Under the pieces are notes generated by a model, which worked only from the letters and a program-made list of their open reading frames with translations, did no database searches and was not told the origin of the DNA. From positions 1-10,035 of the forward strand of contig JAHFBR010000029.1 in NCBI GenBank assembly GCA_023249955.1: a stretch of 10,035 bases of DNA. Direction: 5' to 3'. Below, in pieces: positions 1-5,802 of this stretch. The stretch comes from a bacterium. Its GTDB lineage: Bacteria > Babelota > Babeliae > Babelales > RVW-14. The first letter of the stretch is position 1; each line of letters starts with the position of its first letter. A program made the translations under genes and the position numbers.

Positions 1-665
1 GCTGGATAACTAATCGCCATGCCAGGGTCTTGGGGGTTCAGGACAGCTTTGGTGTGTCCGGTGAAGACCTTTTTTGCTGTTGGCTCCCAATTTTTTAAAA
101 GATTGTCTTTATTGATGGTAAGGCAGTCGTCGTGCGATTCGAAGTAAAGTTCTTGGGGTGTGGTGCTTTTGTTTTGCACCATCATGATGAGGCGGTGTGA
201 TGAGAAGGGAAAGTTTTTGTGATTGAGATGTGCTTTAAAAGCAACTTGAATATGATAAGAAAGCAGGACGTCATTTTTAATGAGCTTAACGATGGGTGGT
301 GATTTATACACGAGGTTGCCGTTGGGCAGTACCAGGCTGTTGTGGATGCTAAAGGCGTTCAGTGTTGCCAATGATTCCGCGCCACTTGGAAATCGAAACC
401 ATAAAATTCCGTCAATTAAAAAATCGTTTTTACTAAATGAAAAGCTTGGAAAGCTATTGGCGTGAAAACCCACCAGGACTCGTGAGGCGCGGGCCTTTTC
501 CTGCTGGCTGATTTGTTCGAGGGTGGGGATTGGATCGATTGGCGCAAAGAATGAGTTGAGCATGAGCAGGAGGGTTGTAATGTACACCACGGTAAAGATG
601 ATGACGGCGAGTCGCACATATGCGCCTCGGCTCAACGTGGTGAATTTTTTTTGCATCATATTCAT
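1..665 (-). CDS. Membrane-anchored protein with pentameric ligand-gated ion channel-like extracellular domain (3' end outside window)
   Basis: An open frame of 221 codons runs from ATG at 665 off the left edge with no stop. An AAAGG-type ribosome site lies about 9 bases upstream. Residues 18-40 form one hydrophobic segment (signal anchor or signal peptide). From about residue 62 the sequence fits the beta-sandwich of prokaryotic Cys-loop-type channels: a VLVGFHANSF strand, a DFLIDGILWFRF strand (81-92), then a Cys-loop-position motif NFPFSSHRL (151-159) corresponding to the family's YPFDSQxL, and a later W193 in the place of the conserved 'GW' strand. The usual Asp of FPFD is Ser here. By family knowledge four membrane helices should follow, beyond the window. 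It sits 20 bases after a type-I periplasmic binding protein gene, so the two are probably cotranscribed. The channel identity rests on my motif alignment by eye; an unrelated periplasmic beta domain is the alternative. Confidence 0.6.
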   Translation of the reverse strand, partial: MNMMQKKFTTLSRGAYVRLAVIIFTVVYITTLLLMLNSFFAPIDPIPTLEQISQQEKARASRVLVGFHANSFPSFSFSKNDFLIDGILWFRFPSGAESLATLNAFSIHNSLVLPNGNLVYKSPPIVKLIKNDVLLSYHIQVAFKAHLNHKNFPFSSHRLIMMVQNKSTTPQELYFESHDDCLTINKDNLLKNWEPTAKKVFTGHTKAVLNPQDPGMAISYP

Positions 666-685
666 AGGGTGATACCTTTATTAAT

Positions 686-1789
686 TTATATAATCCACGT
701 TTTGTGTCCGAAGATGTGGCGATTGTTTGGGTTAAAATTGATGGAAAATCCATCAAGGTCAAACGTGCGCATTGCTTCAATGGCCTGAATAATTTTTTCT
801 TTAGTTATTTCGCCAGAGATATTTTTAAGTGCTCGAACAAGAATTGTTGCACTGATGTAGTATGCAAACGAAAGCACCGAAGGCTCTGCGTCGGGGGTAA
901 ATTGTGCCAGCGCTTGTTTGTAAGCAGCCGCTAGCGGGATATCAGTGGTTTGCGGATTTGGTACCGACGAGGAAAAATGAAAGGAAGCCCCTTTGTTTTT
1001 GAGAATCTCTGGTACTAAAAAGGTCGAATCAATGCCCAGGAACTGTGTACCAAAATGTCCGCGTTCAAAAAAATAATTAATCAGCTTGACGGCAGGAGAG
1101 CTTGTTGAAAGACAGATGACCAGTTTGGGGTCAACCTTCATCAGTTGGTGCGCAGGTGTGTGAATGTCCATGGTAAAGCGGTTGTATTGTTCAACATGCA
1201 GGGGAGTGGTGCCGGCATCCTTGAGCCTTTGGGCCAAGGCCGAGGCGGCATTGCTCGAAAAATCGTCGTCGGCGTGAAAGATGGCTACCTTTTTAAAGCG
1301 TAGCGTGGTGACGAGGTGGCTACTGAGAACTTCCAGCTGAGGTTCTAGCCAGCCCAATCCGTTGATAATATGGGTTAGATTGGGGTCTTTTAATGCGACA
1401 TCACCGCCCCAGGGAAAGAAAAGGGCTATTTTTTGTTCGCGAATGAGTGGGAGGAGCGAAAGGATACCGCGGGTTCCCATGACCCCAACAAACATGTCGA
1501 TTCCGTCTTTTTCGTGCAATTTTTTGATATTGTTCTGGGTGCTTTGCGCGTCTCCGTGATCGTCATGGCAGATAAGGCGCAGCTTTTTCCCCTGGATGCC
1601 GCCAGAGTCGTTGGCCTGTGCAAAGCAAGCGTCGATTGCTCCTTTTATGGTGTTACCGTAGAACGAAAAGTGTCCTGAGAGCGAGCCTGACATTCCAAAG
1701 ACTATCTCGGTGTTATTGGGCGTTTGTGCTGTTAGTGGGCAGCACAAACTGACCAATAACAGGAAGAAAGTAATGATCGTCGTGTTCAT
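686..1789 (-). CDS. Periplasmic type-I substrate-binding protein (LivK-like, Peripla_BP_6)
   Basis: The product is 367 residues. An N-terminal hydrophobic signal (about residues 4-20) has a likely cleavage after LTA (21/22). The mature start IVFGMSGSLSGHFSFYGN, then GGIQGKKLRLICHDDHGD, then a VGVMGT strand, are the classic N-lobe landmarks of branched-chain amino-acid/amide binding proteins. The C-lobe follows with a VAIFHADDDFSS strand and an SFAYYISATILVRAL helix. The length is normal for the family. I chose ATG 1789 over the longer GTG at 1801 because GTGAGG lies 6 bases upstream of ATG 1789 and overlaps that GTG. No LivHMGF transporter genes are visible. Instead the next gene, 20 bases downstream, looks like a ligand-gated channel, so a sensory or channel-modulating role is as likely as uptake (inference). 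The ligand cannot be read from the sequence. Confidence 0.88.
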   Translation of the reverse strand: MNTTIITFFLLLVSLCCPLTAQTPNNTEIVFGMSGSLSGHFSFYGNTIKGAIDACFAQANDSGGIQGKKLRLICHDDHGDAQSTQNNIKKLHEKDGIDMFVGVMGTRGILSLLPLIREQKIALFFPWGGDVALKDPNLTHIINGLGWLEPQLEVLSSHLVTTLRFKKVAIFHADDDFSSNAASALAQRLKDAGTTPLHVEQYNRFTMDIHTPAHQLMKVDPKLVICLSTSSPAVKLINYFFERGHFGTQFLGIDSTFLVPEILKNKGASFHFSSSVPNPQTTDIPLAAAYKQALAQFTPDAEPSVLSFAYYISATILVRALKNISGEITKEKIIQAIEAMRTFDLDGFSINFNPNNRHIFGHKTWII

Positions 1790-1795
1790 CAAAAA

Positions 1796-1801
1796 CCTCA
1801 C
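1796..1801 (-). promoter_or_regulatory. Ribosome binding site fixing the binding-protein start
   Basis: On the minus strand GTGAGG lies 6 bases before ATG 1789. The same bases contain the alternative GTG codon at 1801, which has no Shine-Dalgarno of its own in the right place. The shorter start also gives a better-shaped signal peptide. Confidence 0.65.
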
Positions 1802-1828
1802 TCAAGAACGATATTTGAACTTTTGCTT

Positions 1829-1858
1829 ACCCTACGGAATTGGGGGCTATCAAGTCAA
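1829..1858 (-). promoter_or_regulatory. Candidate promoter for the binding protein/channel unit
   Basis: The minus strand carries a -35 TTGACT (1853-1858), an 18-base spacer and a weak -10 TAGGGT (1829-1834), about 40 bases before ATG 1789. The -35 is good and the -10 matches only its outer bases. Confidence 0.3.
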
Positions 1859-1879
1859 GACCTTAACCACTACCCCCAA
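1840..1879. repeat. Inverted repeat TTGGGGG / CCCCCAA around the -35 box
   Basis: Perfect 7-base arms (1840-1846 and 1873-1879) are separated by 26 bases that contain the candidate -35 box of the minus-strand unit. It could be an operator with two half sites or a chance pair of G/C tracts. There is no T-run that would make it a terminator. Confidence 0.35.
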
Positions 1880-1965
1880 AAATGGCAAAAAACGGCAGAT
1901 TTTTGACAGCAGATTCTTGGCTTTTGAAAGCCACATTTATATTAAATATTTCTTTTAGTAAATAA

Positions 1966-1995
1966 TTGACTTCCGATTGCCGGATTCGCTAGGCT
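1966..1995 (+). promoter_or_regulatory. Candidate promoter for the small acidic peptide gene
   Basis: A -35 TTGACT (1966-1971), an 18-base spacer and TAGGCT (1990-1995) occur here, so the leader would be about 80 bases. A second possible -10, TATAAA (2054-2059), lies closer to the gene but has no good -35. Confidence 0.3.
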
Positions 1996-2080
1996 TAAAC
2001 TTGAGGCTGTAAGTGCGCAATTATGGCTTTAAATACGTAATGTTTAAGCGCGTTATAAACTAAACCAATAGGGGAAAGTT

Positions 2081-2233
2081 ATGAAAAAGATCGTGTATGC
2101 ATTTGTTCTTATGGGAACAATGGCAGGCGTAGCGCTGTATTTGCAAGCGATGGATAGCGATGATGCTGTTCAGAACTACTACGGCGATGAAGACAACGAC
2201 GCATCATATCATGATGGCGAAGACGATAACTAA
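2081..2233 (+). CDS. Small secreted acidic peptide, 50 residues, unknown family
   Basis: ATG at 2081 is preceded by AGGGG with a 6-base spacer. The first 23 residues have basic residues (MKK), a hydrophobic core (IVYAFVLMGTMAGVALYL) and a plausible cleavage after LQA. The remaining 27 residues hold 9 Asp and 2 Glu against no Lys or Arg, plus Tyr and one His, and end in EDDN. The gene stands alone, with a candidate promoter upstream and a strong terminator 30 bases after the stop, so it looks like a dedicated transcript. I do not recognise a family. An exported Asp-rich peptide could bind cations such as calcium, or could be a secreted or surface peptide. That is inference from composition only. 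Confidence 0.72.
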   Translation: MKKIVYAFVLMGTMAGVALYLQAMDSDDAVQNYYGDEDNDASYHDGEDDN

Positions 2234-2262
2234 GCTGTAATCTAGCAGTAGCTGTTGAGTAA

Positions 2263-2304
2263 CGGGCAGTCTTAAGGATCAACCTTGAGACTGCTCGTTT
2301 TTTT
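2263..2304 (+). terminator. Intrinsic terminator after the small acidic peptide gene
   Basis: A 15-base-pair stem (2263-2277 with 2283-2297, including G-T wobble pairs and no unpaired base) closes a 5-base ATCAA loop and is followed by seven T. It is the only clear rho-independent terminator in the window. Confidence 0.9.
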
Positions 2305-2325
2305 GTTTTTATATAAACTCTTACG

Positions 2326-2354
2326 TTGAGATGCCCATTTCCAGTACATTAAAT
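2326..2354 (+). promoter_or_regulatory. Candidate promoter for the small cysteine-rich gene pair
   Basis: TTGAGA (2326-2331), a 17-base spacer and TTAAAT (2349-2354) lie 45 bases before the start at 2400. Each box matches four of six consensus bases. It lies directly downstream of the preceding terminator, where a new promoter is expected. Confidence 0.35.
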
Positions 2355-2399
2355 ATAGTCCAAAAAGAGATCTTATCTGCTCATAAAAGAGGGAGTGAT

Positions 2400-2702
2400 A
2401 TGAGAATAATGATGGCTAGTTTGGTGCTGGTGCTGGGAACTGTTCACCTGCTCTTTGCACCATGCGTCAATACAACGCATAAAAAAGCCCAAAAAAAACG
2501 TGGTCAAAGCACCAATGCTTATCCATGTAATTTCAATACAAAAGCGGCATATGCGGGCAAAGCCGGCAGTTTTTATCAAGACGACACCTGCAAATTTTGT
2601 GGCTGCTCGAGTCAAGAACATACTGATAAAGCTGGGGCAACAGTCCAGAGCGGCGTGGCACCAGGGGCACCAAAGGGTGTGGCGAAAAGGCCGCAAAAAT
2701 AA
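2400..2702 (+). CDS. Small secreted cysteine-rich protein, 100 residues (paralogue 1)
   Basis: I chose ATG 2400, not an in-frame ATG at 2331 that would lie within the promoter region. GAGGGAG sits just upstream (2389-2395) and this start begins a clean signal peptide (residues 1-20, MRIMMASLVL onward). The mature part has five Cys: C22 in a CVNTTHKK stretch, C43 in AYPCNF, and C64, C67 and C69 in CKFCGC, followed by His at 74. The tail after residue 78 is rich in Gly, Pro, Ala and Lys. The following gene has the same Cys layout. CxxCGC with a nearby His suggests a small metal-binding (zinc) knuckle or a disulfide-stabilised exported protein. I recognise no named family. Confidence 0.72.
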   Translation: MRIMMASLVLVLGTVHLLFAPCVNTTHKKAQKKRGQSTNAYPCNFNTKAAYAGKAGSFYQDDTCKFCGCSSQEHTDKAGATVQSGVAPGAPKGVAKRPQK

Positions 2703-2726
2703 CAATCAATAAGGGGAGATGGGGAT

Positions 2727-2954
2727 ATGAAGAAGTTACTGACGCTTTTGATGGTGCTCAACGTGTTGCATGGTGTTGCGCATGCAAAGTGTATCAACAA
2801 AAAACATCGCAAAGTTCTGGTAAAAAGCCAGGGTGGCCAACAAGTGCAGACTCAAGAATACAACTGTGCTGTACGCGCATCCGAAGCAAAGAATTTTGAC
2901 GAGGGATATTGCAAAAACTGTGGCTGTCATACCACAGACCACGACAATACGTAA
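2727..2954 (+). CDS. Small secreted cysteine-rich protein, 75 residues (paralogue 2)
   Basis: ATG 2727 is preceded by AGGGGAG (2712-2718) and starts 24 bases after the previous stop, so the two genes form one unit. Residues 1-20 are a typical signal peptide ending AHA. The mature protein repeats the layout of its neighbour: C22 in CINKKHRK, C47 in EYNC, and C62, C65 and C67 in CKNCGC, then His at 72, ending in DHDNT. The spacing between the second Cys and the CxxCGC is six residues shorter and the Gly/Pro tail is missing. Tandem duplication followed by divergence is the simplest explanation. The function is unknown; an exported metal-binding or disulfide-rich role is inferred. Its stop is only 9 bases from the stop of the convergent sbcC gene, with no terminator between. 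Confidence 0.75.
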   Translation: MKKLLTLLMVLNVLHGVAHAKCINKKHRKVLVKSQGGQQVQTQEYNCAVRASEAKNFDEGYCKNCGCHTTDHDNT

Positions 2955-2963
2955 GGGTGTGGC

Positions 2964-5684
2964 TTAACCGCGTTCTTGAACGTGGACCATTGATCCGGTC
3001 GGTCCTTTTTCGATAACAAAGTGCACCGGAAAATTATGTTTGAAATCTTGCAAGTGCGAAACAATGATGATTTTTGAAAAATCGTCTTGAATGGCATGCA
3101 AGCAGTCCATGATATGCGCAAGGCCTTCTTCGTCTTGCGACCCAAAGCCTTCGTCAATAATTAGCGTCTGAAGCGCTGTTCCTGCACGCCGTGCCAAAAG
3201 TTTGGCGATGGCAATGCGCAGCGCAAAATCAACCCTAAACGCTTCGCCACCCGAATACATCTCGTAGGGCCGAATGCCAGCGGCGTCGGCTATTTGAATA
3301 TCTAATGTTTCCCGCACGCCACCACTTTTAAGGTCGCGTAGCGATTCGATAAAGATTTGTGCCTGGTTATCGGTCAGACGGGCCAAGATGGTGTTGGCCT
3401 CCTGCTCAATTTCAGGTATTGCCTCTTCAATGAGCAGTGCCTGGATGCCGTTTTTGCTCAACGCAATGGCCAAGGCCTGATAATCTTCAATTTCCTGATC
3501 CAAAGTTTTAACGTGCTGCTGTTTTTTCTCGAGCTCTTTTTTAATGGTTTGCAGGCGTTTATGCTCAAATTCAAGGCTGCCAATGGTGTGAAATAGGTGT
3601 TCTTTCTGGGTCACCATGGTGCGAATGGTTTCCTGTATGCCGACAACTTGCTTGGTTAACTGTTGTTCCTGCTCCAGAACTGCAGCGTACTGTTGCTGCT
3701 GCTGGACCAGGTCTGCAACTGACTTTTTGATTTTTTTGATCTCTTGGATGTGAATCCCGACTGCCTTTTTGCGTTCGTGTTGCAAAAGCTGTGCTTGCTG
3801 AATACTTTGGTGGTTGGTAATAAGTGCATCAAGCTGGTTGATGCGTTCTTGCACGGCGGCGTATGCTGCTGCATCAAAAACGAGACCCTTTTTTTCTGCT
3901 TCCAAAGCCTCTTGCTGCTGCGCAAGTGCCACAAGTTCAGGATCGTTATTGCTTTGCTGCAGGACAAGAGTCTCTTGTTCTTGAAGTATCTTGTGCGCTT
4001 GCAGCACACGGTCTGCCTGAGCCTTTATCTCGGCCTCCAGGGCCTGTTGCTCCTGACTGAGAGCCTGAAGTGTTGTATTCAGCTCTTGGAGCTGCAGATT
4101 TTTTTCCTGAAACGTGGCATTTTTTTGAGTAAAACTTTCAGCCTGTTGGCTCAGCTGTTGTACCGATTCATGTTGTACAACCAAGAGATCTTTAAGCCGC
4201 TTGATGAGTGTTGAAAGCCGCTGAAAGCGGTGACGTAAAAAAGACTCTGTTTGTACAAATTGTTGTGACAAAAACTGTTTTCTTTTTGCGGTCAGCAGCT
4301 GTTCACACAAGGGACATGCTGGATTGGACGTATCGTGAATAACTTTTTGTTTGCGATCCAGTTCATCAAGCTCGTTTTTGACCCAATTGCCGCGCTGAAT
4401 GAGCGTTTGATAAAATGTTCTGCGTTTATCGAACTGATTTTTTGTTTTTGCAAAAAGCGGTTCAAACGTTCTCTGTTGTTCACGTGTCGCCGCGTATGTT
4501 TTAATGTCATGATTCAAAACCGTTATTTTATTGCTCAAATCTTTTTGTTGTTGCTGGTTTTGAGCAAGCTTTGCCTGATTGCTTTGCTGTACAAACTCAT
4601 GATGTTGTACGGCGAGCCGTTGTTGTTGCAGTGACTGATCGAGACTATTTTTTAAGGCAGCTGTACGCTTGAGGCACAAATCTTTGAGGTTTAATATTTT
4701 TTCTTGAAGCTCGATATTTTTTTGTTGTGCTTTGCGCAACGTTTGCTCTTCTACAAGCAGGCGTTTTTTGTCATCATGCAACGCTTGAACATTGGGCAGA
4801 TGAAGCCCCTGGGCATGAATGTGTCGCCACTCATTGATGCGTTGTTTCAGCAGTGTGATGCTTTCATGATAACTCTCTTCTTTGGTACGCAGATCTTGTT
4901 GCAAAGCTGCTAGTGTCTGCTTATGTGCTCTGCAGTTTGTCAGCGCCTTTTCATGCTCAATCACCGTTTTGTAAGTAACTTCAAGCTGTTGATTAACGGT
5001 TGCAAGTTGTTCTTTGTTGTTGGCCAGATTTTGTATCAGCGTTGGCTCGTTGTTCAAATCATTGGCATATTGTTCTGAGACTGCCGAGATGGCTCTTTTT
5101 TCGTCGTTAAGCTTGCGTACTTTATCCAATGCAACTTGTTGGAGCCGGTCATATTTTGACAGTCCCAAAATGGTAGCAAGAATTTGTTTGCGCTCTTTGG
5201 CAGATTTTTTTGAAAATTCGTTTGACTGCCCCTGGCGCAAAAATGCGGTGTTGATAAAAGTTTCATAATCAAGTCCGATGAGCTGCTCAATCTTAGCTTG
5301 TGTGGCCCGAATGGTTTTATCGGTCAACGAAATAAATCGGTCGCTTGCCTCATCAAAAACTTCAAAATCAAGTGCGGCATGTGGCTTGCCATAAGTTTTT
5401 CCAAACTCACGACGGACGCGATACGTTTTGCCAGAAAAAATAAATTCAAGGCTTACCATCATGCGCGTTTGACCAAGGCGTAACAGACCTTCATCGGCTT
5501 TAGCAGCGCCAGTAATTTTTCGTGCCTGTCCCCAGATTGCCCAGGTGATGGCGTCAAGCAGCGCCGATTTGCCATGGCCATTTTTGCCGGATAAGCAGAT
5601 GAGGCCATGATCTTTAAAGTCAATTCGTTGGATCGGTTCGCCGTAGCTTAAAAAATTTTTGAGTTCAAGAATTTGTGGGATCAT
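2964..5684 (-). CDS. sbcC: SbcC/Rad50-type DNA repair exonuclease ATPase subunit
   Basis: The product is 906 residues with the whole Rad50/SbcC layout. Walker A GKNGHGKS is at 33-40 and a Q-loop Gln is near 151 in FLRQGQSNEF. A long Gln-rich coiled coil runs from about 175 to 770, broken by a zinc hook C457-P-L-C460. The ABC signature YSGGEAF is at 810-816, Walker B LIIDEG has D844 and E845, and the H-loop His is 877 in IIIVSH. With SbcD it forms an ATP-dependent nuclease that opens hairpins and processes double-strand breaks. The partner sbcD, usually adjacent, is not in this window on either side. No Shine-Dalgarno is visible before ATG 5684. The start is fixed instead by the family's normal N-terminus (LKNFLSYGE close to the start). 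It is divergent from rodA. Confidence 0.96.
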   Translation of the reverse strand: MIPQILELKNFLSYGEPIQRIDFKDHGLICLSGKNGHGKSALLDAITWAIWGQARKITGAAKADEGLLRLGQTRMMVSLEFIFSGKTYRVRREFGKTYGKPHAALDFEVFDEASDRFISLTDKTIRATQAKIEQLIGLDYETFINTAFLRQGQSNEFSKKSAKERKQILATILGLSKYDRLQQVALDKVRKLNDEKRAISAVSEQYANDLNNEPTLIQNLANNKEQLATVNQQLEVTYKTVIEHEKALTNCRAHKQTLAALQQDLRTKEESYHESITLLKQRINEWRHIHAQGLHLPNVQALHDDKKRLLVEEQTLRKAQQKNIELQEKILNLKDLCLKRTAALKNSLDQSLQQQRLAVQHHEFVQQSNQAKLAQNQQQQKDLSNKITVLNHDIKTYAATREQQRTFEPLFAKTKNQFDKRRTFYQTLIQRGNWVKNELDELDRKQKVIHDTSNPACPLCEQLLTAKRKQFLSQQFVQTESFLRHRFQRLSTLIKRLKDLLVVQHESVQQLSQQAESFTQKNATFQEKNLQLQELNTTLQALSQEQQALEAEIKAQADRVLQAHKILQEQETLVLQQSNNDPELVALAQQQEALEAEKKGLVFDAAAYAAVQERINQLDALITNHQSIQQAQLLQHERKKAVGIHIQEIKKIKKSVADLVQQQQQYAAVLEQEQQLTKQVVGIQETIRTMVTQKEHLFHTIGSLEFEHKRLQTIKKELEKKQQHVKTLDQEIEDYQALAIALSKNGIQALLIEEAIPEIEQEANTILARLTDNQAQIFIESLRDLKSGGVRETLDIQIADAAGIRPYEMYSGGEAFRVDFALRIAIAKLLARRAGTALQTLIIDEGFGSQDEEGLAHIMDCLHAIQDDFSKIIIVSHLQDFKHNFPVHFVIEKGPTGSMVHVQERG

Positions 5685-5754
5685 AAAATTATTGGAAACT
5701 TGTTGTTTACATAGTAAGCTGGTGACACTTGTTTTGTACGCAAAAGGGGCAGGG

Positions 5755-5782
5755 TTGTGTGGTCTTTAGTGTAGCATAAAAT
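5755..5782 (+). promoter_or_regulatory. Candidate promoter for rodA
   Basis: TTGTGT (5755-5760), a 16-base spacer and TAAAAT (5777-5782, five of six consensus bases) occur here. Transcription would begin near 5789, leaving a very short leader and arguing against the GTG at 5791 as the rodA start. In the opposite direction only a weak TACTAT -10 is seen for sbcC (about 5709-5714). Confidence 0.4.
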
Positions 5783-5802
5783 TTAGATCAGTGCTTGTTG
5801 TC

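Larger units (their letters stand above)
1790..2080. other. Divergent intergenic region
   Basis: This region separates the leftward binding-protein unit from the rightward small-peptide gene. Besides the candidate promoters it holds a short hairpin TGGCTTTTGAAAGCCA (1918-1933), an A/T-rich patch (about 1936-1966) and 8-base inverted arms GCTTAAAC (1993-2000) and GTTTAAGC (2042-2049). I see no tRNA, riboswitch or convincing open frame in it. Confidence 0.6.

Noticed and set aside
454..780. A 108-residue minus-strand frame overlapping the binding-protein end and the channel-like gene
   Set aside because: It overlaps two better-supported genes in another frame and has no recognisable domain.
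1918..1933. Hairpin TGGCTTTTGAAAGCCA considered as a terminator
   Set aside because: There is no T-run on either side, it is not placed at a gene end, and the stem is only 6-7 base pairs.
2331..2399. An upstream in-frame ATG that would lengthen the first cysteine-rich protein by 23 residues
   Set aside because: It falls on the likely promoter and lacks a ribosome site, and it would put a polar extension before a normal signal peptide. ATG 2400 has GAGGGAG just before it.
3744..4214. A 156-residue open frame on the plus strand inside sbcC
   Set aside because: It lies antisense to the coiled-coil part of an intact SbcC. Its protein is Leu/Cys/Phe-rich as expected from the complement of Gln/Lys/Glu codons, and no ribosome site or family motif is seen.
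3655..4640. Repeated TTG/CTG-type triplets resembling a microsatellite
   Set aside because: They are Gln codons (CAA/CAG) of the Gln-rich SbcC coiled coil read on the opposite strand, and are irregular.
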